The notes under the pieces were generated by a model that was not told the DNA's origin, made no database searches, and saw only the letters and a list, made by a program, of their open reading frames with translations. The position numbers were made by a program, and so were the translations under genes. This document shows, piece after piece, positions 1 through 11,423 of a stretch of 64,000 nucleotides of DNA; the first letter of the stretch is position 1; the number at the start of each line of letters is the position of its first letter. This stretch comes from Krasilnikovozyma curviuscula (lineage: Eukaryota > Basidiomycota > Tremellomycetes > Cystofilobasidiales > Mrakiaceae): assembly GCA_014825775.1 (NCBI GenBank), contig MVAQ01000091.1, positions 1 through 64,000 of the forward strand. The letters run 5' to 3'.

Positions 1-1007
1 GTGCATTTGAGTTTGCTTTGGCAAGAGATACAGTGGTGACTGGCTCACTGTTCGAAGGGGCAGTTACAGTTCAGGGACGGAGAGGTAACTTATAAAGGGT
101 AGTGACTATTTGTGGATGGTGACGCCGTCGTTGGGTACGTCCCCTTCGCGAGCAGAGGAATTCTGGAGCGTTTGTCGCGTTTGACTTTTAATTGTATATT
201 TTCCAGATGAATATGTCCACAAACATTAGAGACTTTTAGGCATATCTGAAAGGGAAGAAGAGAAGCGAAAACTGTACTCCTAGTGTAGATCTCAACTCGG
301 CAAAGCGATTATTCTCCTGCTCTGCTCGACCTCGCCGGTCTCCCTCGTGTCCCTCTAGAACTTCCTGAAATCCTCCTCCGTTGCAAAAGCAGTACTAAAT
401 TGAATCCAACACCTTCAGTCACACTTATAGGACAGATGCAGACATCAAGAGCTCACTGTAGGGTTAGTATCACTTTGCGCTCCTCTACAGCGGATTCCCA
501 CGCGCCTTGGTTTCTTCATTATGAGCATAGCTCACATAACCCTCCGCCCATCCTCATTTTATAGCCAAATTTACCTGCAAGGAAGGGGCCGTCATGAATA
601 TTTGGAGTGCTGGTAGATTACGGGTGGGGCTAAAACGATTGCGCGATTTAGAATAGGCAAGGTCAACCTAACGAGTGTTCTCTAGAGGTTAGGGGGGATG
701 ACTGCATCGTCAAACGTCATAAAACGAGTAGTCTTTTATTTTGTTGAGATCGGGTCGCATACTGCCGCAAATCCCCAGCGGCGTCATGTCAATTTTTTCC
801 GCTTCAAGAAGGAACAAGACAAGAATAATCAAACAATTCACATGCAGCAATTTTTGTTGTTTTAATACGAACAGACAGAGCGGCATTTTTACTCGTTTGG
901 GATACATGGGATACCGACCGACAGCAAAAAAAAGTAGTCGTTTCAAGAGCGAGCGAGTGGACACAAACAGAAATAGCTGGAAAAGCAAGGTTTAGAGTTA
1001 ATCACTA
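1..1007. other. intergenic, no gene recognised
   Basis: I see no convincing coding exon in this first kilobase. The short open frames on both strands lack family resemblance and splice context. It lies downstream of the minus-strand ITC1-like gene, so its right end should hold that gene's 3' UTR and polyadenylation signals. The left end may belong to a gene outside the window. Confidence 0.5.
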
Positions 1008-4000
1008 CTATTGAGGTAAAGCCTTTCTGTTGATCCACTGCATATAGTCTGCCGTGCCGTCCTCGTACAGCTGCGCCCTCGTCGCTCTTCTCGCGTTCTC
1101 GGATGAGTTCTTTAGCAGCGAGTCCTGATATCACCGCCAGCATCACACACACAAAGTTTTCAGTCTCAAACCACAATATAGAAGGAGAAAGAGGGAGTAA
1201 GGGACGTACGTTGACTCGAGTCACGGCGCCGCCGTGTAGGAAATGCCACCATTTCTTGAGCGAGTCGTGCAGTTTGATTTCACGAGTGCCCTTGATGTTG
1301 AGCCACTCGAGAAACTTCGTCATCTGGAACAGGACAGAACAAAATCAGCTTTCCAAATCCGATTGGAGAACAAGTCAGAAAAAAATCCAACACAGTACCT
1401 GTTCAGGATCATCATAAACGGCCCATTCGCCCGGCTTCAACACGTCCTCACTCCCCTCCTCTGCCAACCTGCGCATCGTCACCTCCTCAACCTCAACCCC
1501 AGATTTAATTCTGAGCCTCTCCAACTCCATTTCAGCCACGCCCTGCAGAAAAACTCTCCCGGTCCCAAACAACACTTTACCCCCAACTCCGAGCAACGGC
1601 GCGCTTCCCACCCCGTCAAACCACCAGACTTTATTCCCAAACCGGTCATATCCCATCGGTTTCACTCTGGGAGCATGAATCAGCTTCCTAAAGTCGCGCT
1701 CAAGCTCCTCTTCGCGCTTGGTCGCGATACGGATATCATCCTCCAGCTGGCTCCTGTGTGTGGTTGCCTTTTTCGCCTGGGCCTTAGACACTTTATCCTT
1801 CGCCCGCTGAGCACTCCTTGCCTTCTCGTCAGCGGCCTTCAGTAGTTGGTTCTGGCGGATGATTTCATGTCTCGAAGAAGGGCCGCGTGCGCCCCCTGCA
1901 AAGGGGCTGCCGAAGTTGGACGACGACGGACCGCCAGCGGTAGAGGACTCGCCGGACAGAGAGGAGGAGCCGTCGTCTGCCAGCTGATCTTCGTCGTCGA
2001 TGTCTCTCGTTGAAGGGTGGTCCACGCTCATGTTGCCGTCATCCGACATGGCGCTCGCGGATTCGAGAGCGGGCGTTGCAGAAGAGAGTGATTCTTCCTT
2101 CTTCTCTGTCTCATTAGGACCAGTAATGGCAAGTAGGTCTTCCTCCCTACAGAAAGCAGCTCACAACTCGGTTAGCAACTTAAAAGGGCCAACAAAACGG
2201 AAGTGTGCAATCATCGAAAAGGGACGTACCACTTCTTTCGATCCCTCCTGACATCTTGAATCTCCTTCCTGACCTCCGTGAGCTGTTGAGTACAGTCCTC
2301 CATGTAGTCCCTCACCAGCTTAGTCTGTACTGCGAGCTCACACAAAAAGGCGACTGTTTCGAGCTTCCAGACGGCGTCCATGAAAGCGAACCTTCCAGAG
2401 GGGTCAGCAGCGCTGAATGTCTCATCTGCATCCGCCGGGTCGACAGCCATGGTGGCCCAGCTCGGAGGTGCATCATCCGCATCTTTGAATAGAAGGTGGG
2501 CAAGAATGTCGTATATGTGTGGGAACGTCTTGATCGTTCCACGCTGGTAACAGGGATGCGAGAAGTCAGGATGGTTTCACTCGAGGTCCGAAAGAAAAAG
2601 TTCACTGCTCACCTCTATCAGACATCCCACAAGTCTAGCTTCCCAGCCTTCACGACCGTCTTTGACCGACAGCTCTCCTTTATATTGCCAGTTATCACCA
2701 ACCTTGATACCAGCTCTGATGCAGTTATCAGCCTTGATACCATCTTTTCCTTCCCATAAATCTGTCTCATCCGGTTCTTCTTCAACCGACAGCTCGCTAC
2801 TGTCCTCTGGCGCGTCTGGATCAAGCGGGTCGAGCTTCTTGACGGCGCCGTAGCTCGCGAGCGGCCGCACAAAATTAGATGGGTGGTCTTCAATGATGGC
2901 GTTCAGGAGCGTCGCACAGATTTCGTTCATGAGCGTGCAGTTCATCTTGGTTTGGAGAGCGGATTCGTAGTCGTCGAAAGAGAAAAGGGAGAGGACAAGC
3001 GGATCACTGTACCACAGAAATCATGAGTTAGAGCTGGAGGACGCAACCCCAAGACAAATACAAATAAAGGAACTTACCCAAGAGTTGTCAGACAACTCCA
3101 AGTTGACAAGAAGATTTCGAAGAGTTCGCCAAAGGGAAGCAGCTTTGACGGTCGTGGACGTTCGAGTATCTTTCCCATCTTGAGTTCTCTGGCAGAGTAT
3201 TCAACCAGTAAATCTTTTAAGGAATATTTCAAGAACAAAACAATCAGTGCCAAGACCAACTGTTAAAGGGATTGCAAATTACCTTCAGCAGGGTATTTGA
3301 CAGGCTTTTTCCTCTTGGGCGCGGGCGTTTCCGGTTTCTTCTCTTCGGCTGGCAGGATGATGCCAGATTCTTGAAGCTCCTTTTGTCGAATCAGCTCCTC
3401 CTCTACAAGAACCAGAAGGATAGTTGCGTTAATTCCAATGATATTTGTCAGAAAATGCAGAGGCTCGAGTGAGACTTGCCTTTCTCAATCGCAATTCTCG
3501 CCTTCTTCGCACCTTTCGTCTCCTCGTCACCTTCCTTCCATCCACTCGCTTTCTTTCTCTTATCCAGTTTGTCCTTCTTCACATTTGCAATCCCCTTCAT
3601 GACATCACCAGTGATCTGAGTTGGGATTCCGTACTTTTCAGCAAGAGGCTTCTTGACGATCCACGGTGACGCAGTTGCGGATTCTCGATCGACGCAGTCT
3701 CTGAGGAAACGACGGAGGATCGATTTTGAGAACGACATTCTATCACGACTAGAAACATGTGGAGGAAGTTTAGAAACGCAAAGCAGATGAAAGTGCAGAG
3801 AACTAGATCTCACCTCAAAACATCGCAGTGAACCTCCATAAAACTGCCACTCCACTTCTCGCCACTCTCACCAGGAATACTAACTCCGCCTTGAATTGCA
3901 CTCGGAACGAAATCCTCCCCCATGATCTGAGCAGTCGCACCCGAATCAATAAGTTGGACGTTATAGATGTACTTGTTCGGGTCATCCATCGCATCTGCTT

Positions 4001-5042
4001 CGGCCTGCGATAAGTTGAGGTTACCAGCTGCACTGTGTGGTTCAGAGCTGGCTCCATTCTGTACTGGAAGGGACTTCTTTGAGGAGAACCCCGGGCGCCC
4101 GTCATCGGAAAGAGCTGACATGGATGAGGCTGGCGAAGAAGGCGCGACAGTGGGCTTGAGATTCCGCGGTGGGAATGTTTTGGTTATCCGGCAGTAGTAT
4201 TTGTCACCTTGGACATCGACAAAGAGTTTTTCACCATCGAAGAATCGGTTGTTGAATCGGTCGTGGACGGCATCCGTCAAATGGTCAAGACGACCGATCA
4301 TCTCTGATAATGAGAACAGGAAGAAAAATTACAAAAGGGTGAGAAGATTCGCGTAGTTAGAGTTGATGTTACTGGTTTGGCACACTCACGGAATTGCACA
4401 GCTCTCAAGACAGGTTTCTTTAAGCATTCTGGAAATCGAGCATGGAGATTGCGTGCCTCCTGCCTTTCACTCTCAAGAGCCGCAAAGAAGTCGAGACCAG
4501 AGCGACCAGAAACTTCGCATTGGAATACTAGGGAAAAGAAAGAGCCATGTTCAGCTTTAAGCACAGTTTGAACGGCGCCGAGTGGGATATGATGAACCAG
4601 CGATGGTCAACTCACCTCGTTGCTTGTAGAATGTCATTCGGCGAGCGTAAGACCTAATGGTAGATTAATGTAAGAAAGGGGTACCGAGAATAGAGGAGAG
4701 CATTAGTCCAAACGTGTCTTCATAGGTGACGTGACCTGCGAGGAGGAGCAGGTCGACCAGAAGACGAACGGGAGATCACTTCGCGTGAAGTGAGCTTCTC
4801 CGTGGCAGAAACAGGACTCACTCATAGTCAGCAAATATTTCGCCAGTCTGCTTCAGATAGTATACATCAGGTTCAGCAGCAGGTGCGCCGCCGTTGGCAG
4901 AAGAGGAGGAAGTACCGTTGGCATCTGAGGTGGTTGCAGGGGTCTCTTCGACCTTCACCTGGTTTGAACTCGAAGCTTCTGTGAATGTTGAAGGCTCAGG
5001 AACCGGATAAAGGACCACTTTTTTACGCTTGACGAGAGGCAT
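1008..5042 (-). CDS. ITC1: Itc1/ACF1-type ISWI chromatin-remodelling subunit (WAC-DDT-WHIM)
   Basis: Multi-exon gene (roughly a dozen exons). The start at 5042 gives MPLVKRKKVVLYP, matching the basic N-terminus of Itc1-family proteins just before the WAC domain. The WAC region follows (DVYYLKQTGEIFADYE, then the exons around 4560-3830 with FQCEVSGRSGLDFFAALE and DGEKLFVDVQGDKYYCRI). A DDT-type region lies around 3200-2800 (SKLLPFGELFEIFLSTW, then MNEICATLLNAIIEDHP). A Lys/Glu-rich coiled coil and WHIM-type motifs (RVKPMGYDRFGNKVWWFDG; EWAVYDDPEQV) close the protein, and the last exon ends DYMQWINRKALPQ before TAG at 1008. In this family the protein is the accessory partner of the ISWI ATPase, spacing nucleosomes and repressing transcription in the nucleus. 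The fungal equivalent is Itc1 of the Isw2 complex; the human relatives are ACF1 and WSTF. Exon borders are approximate, but the family is clear. Confidence 0.88.
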
Positions 5043-7085
5043 TATGCTTTAGGGCTTTTTTCCACAGACCAAGCGAGCGAAGAAACCGCAGAAAACGAAG
5101 AGGGCTGATGGGGGGAGTCTGGGTAGGCTGCAGGTGATATGTGAACTGATTCTACACTTCTGAGGGCGATGAGAGCGTCCAAAGGGGTCCAAGACCTGTA
5201 AAATATGGGGGAAGGAGCGTGATGAGCGTGCCAGCGAGCCACTTAGGTTGAAATAGGGAGAATTTCACGTACCCAGGGCTGTCGAGCTGACCTGAAACAA
5301 CTAGAGGGATGGGAATGGGCTGGTTTGGGGTCTGAAGGCAGTCTCCAGGGAAGGTGACAGTTCTCAGGACCGTTGGTGGTGGTGCACGTCGACCTGACGG
5401 GAGACAAAGTGGGAAGGCAGGTTCCCTCTTTTTTCACGCATTCATAGGTCTTTTGGCGGGCGAAGCAAATTCGAGCCACAGCTGGATGAAAAACCCAATT
5501 GCAGCCCCTTCCTCTCCTCAGAAGGCTCTATTCAACTAGCGATCTGTATTTGATGGATTGGGTAGGGGCAAGGATCAAGAGTTAAGTCAATTTGTCTTTC
5601 TTTGATATGAAACGGCAGTGCGCCACGTCTCTTGGGTAACATTGTCAAGTTCTACAGTTCAGAGTACCCCTATCACGCTCATCCGAATGGCTAAAGTCTG
5701 GTAGCTATTTCTGTTTTCTAGTACGGAGCCCAAAGCGCAAACAACCAACACTCCATCTCTAAATTTACCCCAAGTGAGGGGAAAATATCCCCTTTGATCT
5801 CAACACCCAGCGCTACTATAAGCCTGATTACATGGTGTAGGTCACAGTATTGCTCATTATCTCAACAACCGCTTATCTCCAAATGTGCCTTTCCCTTCCC
5901 CGATTTAGTTGTGCTCCATCTCATCGAAGATATCGTCTTCGTGATCCTCAAGATCCTGATCATCTAGTCAGTGCAGTTTAACACCACCATCTAGAAAGAT
6001 GTTTATGGTGATATTGAAACGAGAGTCGCGTCTGCCAGTCCAACTTGCATACAGCTTCGAGTTGATGTTAATGACGAATTGCGCTTTGTCAGATCGGGAG
6101 CGTTGTTTCCACGCAAACTCTGCTGAGTATAGTAATGTGCCATTCATAACCTATCCAGAGAAACATGAGATCTGGGATGTCAGATTCAGCATGAGCTCAG
6201 CCTCTGTTACTCTGTTGTCTCAAGATCAACTGCCTACTAACATTGCCAGGTAACCTTCCTCTTGCTCTCAAACAACCCGTGCATTTGTTCCATATATTGA
6301 CCCTATCAGGATCTCTTAATAGTATTTTCTCCAATGGGAGGAGCTTTACGCCCCTCCTTCCGTGTATTCGTCCACGATCTGTTCTTTTCTTTGTGGGGAG
6401 TCTGGATTAGATCTAGCTGCCATGTGCTGCTACTGAATGGTATGAGAGGTGAAAGTAAATTATGAAGTTTGGATAGATAGATACAAACTTGAAGTCCAAA
6501 AAAAATTTAAATTGAACGTTGCGGTCAACAAGAGGAAGTATGAAATGTGCAGAGTTTCTTTGAATCATTCTTTTCAAGAACTGATGCAGTGATATCAAAC
6601 CTGAACCATACAATGACAGGATGAAGTTCACATAATAAAGTTCACATGTCAAAGCCATACCCAAGAGCAATTGAAATACATCAGAAAGGAGAAAAAGTGT
6701 CTAAGATAAGGTTCTAATAAGCGGCGAAGAGCGTGGCTTTGTACATAAAGTGCTTGAACAGAAGGCGAAACGGGCTGTATGGGATCTATATCTATATTTT
6801 AGGATAATGTGGTGCAAGAGAGTTAGGGCGGAACGAATGCATGAATTGGAAGATAGAAAAAGCGAAGTGTGGTGAAGCTGAACGAAGGGATACCATGGTG
6901 GGTAACATACGAATGTGAGCGTCGCGAGAAGGCTAGCTTCTAATTGAGTCGATGTAAGAGTAGAGGAGCCACAAGGGTCCAAGGGTGAGAACGATGGGGA
7001 GTAGTATGCGATGGAGTTTGGTGGATGTTGAAGGTGGTTTTAGTTTGTTGTGACAAAGCCATGATAGTTTCGAGGGCGCAGTCTT
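5043..7085. other. intergenic/promoter region with one doubtful small gene
   Basis: About 2 kb between the start of the ITC1-like gene and the end of the glutaredoxin-like gene. The part next to 5043 should contain the ITC1 promoter. A possible small spliced minus-strand gene at 5905-6423 is listed separately. In the rest I see only short random frames and A/T-rich sequence. Confidence 0.4.
5905..6423 (-). other. possible small spliced gene, product unknown
   Basis: Two pieces look coding but cannot be joined with certainty. A start exon at 6423 reads MAARSNPDSPQRKEQIVDEY, hydrophilic, with a good CACATGG start context and a GTAAAG donor. A terminal exon, entered through a CTAG acceptor, reads EDHEDDIFDEMEHN and stops at 5905. 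Such acidic tails are common at fungal protein ends. The middle exons are ambiguous: several open frames lie between 6000 and 6320. I do not recognise the protein, and the two pieces could be chance. Confidence 0.22.
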
Positions 7086-8204
7086 TTATTTTTTATCAGG
7101 GTGAGAATCCTTTTGCTTCAGCTTCTTCGTCTGGACTTTGTTGACGATCTTCATTCCCGCAGCTTCAAAGAGTCCTCTCAGCGAACCGGCATCGTGGAGC
7201 GCTTTGATCTCCTCGTAGCCCTAATGAAGTAACGTGAAGGAGTGCATAGTCAATAACGATTTCTGACAGATCAGACAAACTCTTTCACAATGGAAGGAGG
7301 ATCCACCCTCCTCGATTTCTCCCAGACGAGAACAAACGATAAGACTTACCCCAATGGGAGTACCACCAACGATTAAACTAGGAATATGATTGTACCCAGT
7401 CAATCTCGCAACGATTGGCGTCAGAATCTCTCTGTCCTTCCTCTTCCCCATTTCAACGACGAGCGGTGCGGGTGAGAGGTGGTATGTCGCCAAAATAGCG
7501 CGGACTTCTTGAGACCAGATGGCAGAGTCACGAGAAAAAAGCACCGTCTGGTAATACGAATGGATGAGCTCGAGGATCAAAGTCATGTTACAGATGGCAT
7601 GTCGCGCGTAGTAATAGCACTTACGGGATATCGGTCCCACACTTCGGTCGTCATCTCCTTCAGCCTGGCAGCCCTCTCGTCCTCATCCAAATCATCCAGG
7701 TCGAAATCCAACAAAGAATCTGCATCTAGTGGTTTTTCAGGATCTGCGTTGTCCGGTAAAGTTGGGAATGCATTTGATGCAAGAAACCCAACCAACGACG
7801 CCAATTCTTCGGCTTGCGTGAGATGAACCATGGGCTTGTTGGAGGTTTCTGGGAACGTTTGCTGTCGTGATTTTGAGTGGCGGTCTGAAGAGGAAAAGAG
7901 TGTTGCGTGAGTGGAACGTTCGAGGGTAGCAGTGACTGGAAATGATCTGCGAAGCACTAGTGGCGACTTTGATGCGAGCATACTCACCGTGCACGACTGC
8001 CTTCGCAAGCTTGTAATGTTCCTTAATCTTCTCTTTGCCAAACAGCTGTCCTAAGATGCCCTCTTTCTCTTGGATGATAAGCGCTTTGGGGCTGTAGAAG
8101 GCGTCGTGAGGGTCCTGATCATGACTGGCCGTCGATGACGAGAGAGACAATTCATTCACCGAGTGCACCAGCAAGTACACGAGGAGAACCAAACAACCCC
8201 CCAT
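7086..8204 (-). CDS. membrane-anchored glutaredoxin-fold protein lacking the active-site cysteine
   Basis: Four exons. The start chosen (8204) gives MGGCLVLLVYLLVHSV, a single N-terminal membrane segment, so the protein probably sits in the ER or Golgi membrane with its domain in the lumen, like yeast Grx6/Grx7. An alternative exon further upstream is possible. A linker with an acidic stretch (DFDLDDLDEDERAARLKE) precedes the thioredoxin-like domain: TVLFSRDSAIWSQEV, then TGYNHIPSLIVGGTPIGG with the usual cis-Pro and GG, then EEIKALHDAGSLRGLFEAAG. At the position of the catalytic CPYC/CPWS motif the gene encodes A-I-W-S, so the nucleophilic cysteine is absent. The fold assignment is good. A redox role is doubtful, and a structural or binding role is an inference. 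Confidence 0.75.
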
Positions 8205-9208
8205 TGCTAGCTTTCGTAGCTTTCGCAGGCGTGCTCTGTGAACTGATGGAAGGATTGGCAGAGAATGTGTGTCTGGGGTTGGCCAAACAAGCAGACGCCG
8301 AACAGAATAAAGGCGAGGCAGAGTAAGCAAGCTGCCATTGACTTTGTTCTCAACCTAACATCAGATACCAAGGGACATACCATAGTACTGTGGACCATCA
8401 GACTGCTTCCTTTTCATAGCAAACTGAGCAATTCGTTCGTTTGGGGGCTGCGGCAGCGAGAGGACTGGTGAGAATTGGGGGAGTGGCATGATAAGGGTAC
8501 GTGTTTGGGTGGTTTGCTGGATGGATATAGGCTATAGATTATGGGTTGCTGTTCAGGGTGATAATGAGTGTTGGTTGGGCTTTTCTTACGCTGCAAAGAG
8601 AGGGGCAGATAGCTTGTCAGATTTCGCAGCTTTTGATCCAGTTGATTCAGTCGAGGTGGTTCTCACGGGCAGGGGAAAATGCTCCTAGGGCGTGAAGCTT
8701 GAATACAAGTATCCAAACTAGAAGAATTTCCAGCTTTCTAGTAGGATTAGGAGAAGGAAAGGAGAAGGCAGTAGGGAAAATGGAAGGTGTGAGTTGGGTG
8801 ATGTTTAGTACCTATTATTTTGTATTTTGTGTCTCAAAGACAAAAAAGGGGCGCAAGCCTCAATTTGCCTTTACACTCCGATTACAGTCAATACCATAAA
8901 AATCAGAAGAGCATAAATTTTCCTCTCAACGTAACCTGAAAGACATTCGAAAAGAAAATCCAAGATAAGATCGGAAAGCTCGAGGTGCCCAACGTGAGAA
9001 TAAGGTTGGGATAAATTGCGCCACGGCTGACAGGCAAAGAATATGAAAGACACTGTAGCACAGACAAGCACACACAGAGGGACGCGTTGCTAGACCTTTT
9101 GAACTGACCCTTGCCTCGTAAAGACACGATTGGAAAGACCTTCAGCTAGACACTACGCGTTCATGTCTGCAGTGTAAACTCCAGCTCGTCAGTGCTTAGC
9201 AGTCTTCG
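8205..9208. other. intergenic, nothing recognised
   Basis: The stretch upstream of the glutaredoxin-like gene should hold its promoter. Short open frames on both strands have no plausible start context, splice partners or resemblance to known families. Confidence 0.45.
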
Positions 9209-9770
9209 TCACCTGAAGGGTATATGCGTTTTGAGACCACCTCGAGTCCCAGCTCGACAATACAATAAGAACCTTGGAGGGAAAACAAAGATATTCAAGA
9301 TCATAGGCAAGAAGAGCGGGACAGAGTCCAGTATGTACGAGAACGACTCGTGTTTCTGGGGGTAGCCTGTCGCTTCCGCGAGTTTGCCTGTACGATTGAG
9401 ACGAAGTATCTTCGAAAATATAGAAGAACCATCAGAACGAGGTAGGAGGAGAAACTCGATGTTCTACTCACTCGGTCATTGGAGAGGATCAAGGTTGTGA
9501 AGAGGTGCTTTTCGTCAATGTTTACAAGTTCTGATGATATTGGCCCCAGATTCAGATCACGTCCTGCTTGATAGCAAAGAATAGAATTTCTTCAATGACA
9601 TCTGTGGGAAGATCATCAAGGATGAAGAGGGCAGAATTTTGAGTTTCATTCAGATAGAGTTTGTCTTCGCAGGCTGAGACTGCAGAGGAACGGACCCAAT
9701 TCGAGAGAGCCCTACTGGCGCCCAATGATGGTCCAATGAAGGCAGCGATGAACCTAGCAAGCAGTTGTCT
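9209..9770 (-). pseudogene. broken F-box-like gene
   Basis: Reading the minus strand, an F-box-like segment (FILDDLPTDVIEEILFFAIK, about 9640-9560) is followed in another frame by RDLNLGPISSELVNIDEKHL and TTLILSNDR. A GTGAGT...AAG intron leads into a last exon that ends KTHIPFR at a TGA (9209-9211). The order of elements resembles the intact F-box-like gene at 29480-30475 (LDEIPHSDEILKRILYFAI, later YLVSTLALD). The two parts are separated by a one-base frame change near 9555, and the upstream part runs into a stop without an ATG. I therefore read it as a decayed member of the local F-box-like family. A sequencing error or unusual splicing could also explain the frame change. Confidence 0.4.
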
Positions 9771-10360
9771 CTAAAACAGTACTGAACTTGATTAGATGTA
9801 CTCCTACTAACTTTACTCATACTGAATAGAAGCTAGGTTTGTAGACTGTAATGCAATTGCTGCTCGAGGTTTCACCGATTCTAATTAATAAGAGACATGG
9901 CTCGTACCCTCATTTTTCTATTGTAGATTCAATTTTGCCAGCGGTCAATAAAAAATGTAGATCAGAAAGCAATAAGACAGAAGTTCTGTCTACTGAGAGA
10001 TGCAGATATGTAACGCAGCGCTTGTTCTCAAATATACGCCATCACCATCAGTTTGGTTACATTCAGTGCGCCTGATTCAGATCATTCTCCGAACAATCGA
10101 TGCACCAAAACTTTACTTAAGACACGGTGTTTTTTTTATTTGGTTTTTGAGTTGAGTTGAGATTTTAAGATTCAGACAAGTAGATAGTTCGGATGTCAAT
10201 TCCTGGTGTCTCACAGGGACTGACAGAAATTGTCCGTCCTTATTCTGCTCCCCGCACGTACAATGATTGGGAACATTTTTTGATACCCTTCTCGCTCCCA
10301 ACAACTACATCAAAGTCTTCTTCATATCATTGCCCTCTCTGCCTGATTCAACACATCAGT
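9771..10360. other. intergenic, A/T-rich
   Basis: No gene is recognised. The right end, with pyrimidine-rich sequence and CATCAGT before the ATG at 10361, is the likely promoter and 5' UTR of the secreted-protein gene. Confidence 0.45.
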
Positions 10361-11423
10361 ATGAAGAACTTCGCGCTCTCATCATTGTTGTTGGCAGCCG
10401 CGTTGTCAACGCTCACCGCGGTGTCGACAGAAGCAGCACGTCTCTCCTTCAAACAACAGATGGGAAAAGAATGGAAGTCACCAAGAAACCTTCCTAAAGG
10501 AACACGGGCACTCTCAGCCCGTCAAGCCACTACGAGCGGTATGCAGTTGTTTTTTTGTTATTTTAGGCTGATTTAGAGTTTGAGTAGCGACCTTGACTTA
10601 TCACCACACTCTTTTCTCATTCATGTGAGGTATACAGATACATCTTGTGCTTCTACAGACTACTGCTGCCTTTATCCCACAGATTCTTGCTGTATTGGGA
10701 CCAAGAAGCGATCTGAAGACCATGGCTTCACCGGTGACATCCTCGACCCACCCAACGCAGCCCTCTTCCTCCTGAGTCCAACAGGAACCTTCACTCATAC
10801 AAATGGAACGACTATGTTCGATCATATCTACGACCTGAGAGCCAGACAGCTTGTAGCTAGGAAGTCTCAACAGAGCAGTCTTCGACGATGGGTTTCTGCT
10901 GCTGTTGTGAAGGCGATGCCTATGTCCATTGTTAGTGAATTTCATTTCTTCTGAATATAATCTGTCCTTCTGCAGCCAGTGTCCTAAAAACTGACTCATT
11001 TCTCTATCTCTCACTTCGGTCGCTCCTTGCCATGCAGCTCATGCGAAGAGTCGCGCGGATCATCGCTAAACCTGATCACATTATGATCTTCAGCCCTTCA
11101 ACCGCTATTCAGACAGAGGACTTGCCGGCAATTGCCAAAGAGCTGCTAAGACATGAATGGGAATCCTTGGCTGTAAGTCGCAGTCCATTGACCTGACATC
11201 TCCATCCTATGCAGAATGAAACTCAACAGTATTAATCATCACTTCGTTTGATTTTTCTACCGACCGATAGATAGCGGCTCGTGTATTTAGTAGATCTTCA
11301 GTTGAGGAACTTGATCGAGCTTTTGATGCGATCAGTCTAAAAGATGGATTCTCTTCGACTTCCACCATGATTGATTTGATGGACGAAGAAGCGGAAAAGG
11401 TAGCTGATAGGGAATCAATTTAA
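10361..11423 (+). CDS. secreted Cys-rich protein of unknown function
   Basis: Four exons with clear GT...AG introns. The ATG at 10361 opens a classical signal peptide (MKNFALSSLLLAAALSTLTA, cleavage probably after TEA). A basic stretch ending ALSARQ resembles a propeptide border. Exon 2 begins with a compact Cys-rich block containing two CC pairs (SCASTDYCCLYPTDSCCIG), followed by a hydrophilic part with a possible N-glycosylation site (NGT). Exons 3 and 4 encode amphipathic segments (LMRRVARIIAKPDHIMIFSP; SSVEELDRAFDAISLKDGF) and end in DRESI before TAA at 11421. I do not recognise the family. The signal peptide and Cys block suggest an extracellular or cell-wall protein; there is no GPI signal. 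The gene is supported by consistent splicing rather than by homology. Confidence 0.65.

Noticed and set aside
8204..8330. Longer N-terminus of the glutaredoxin-like protein (ARLRKLRKLAMGG)
   Set aside because: The upstream part of the frame has no ATG; it begins at TTG. An upstream exon remains possible but is unsupported.
9209..9460. RTA1-like lipid-translocator C-terminus (HESFSYILDSVPLFLP)
   Set aside because: The short match is suggestive, but the upstream exons contain no membrane segments and instead resemble the F-box-like family of the window, so I treat it as chance.
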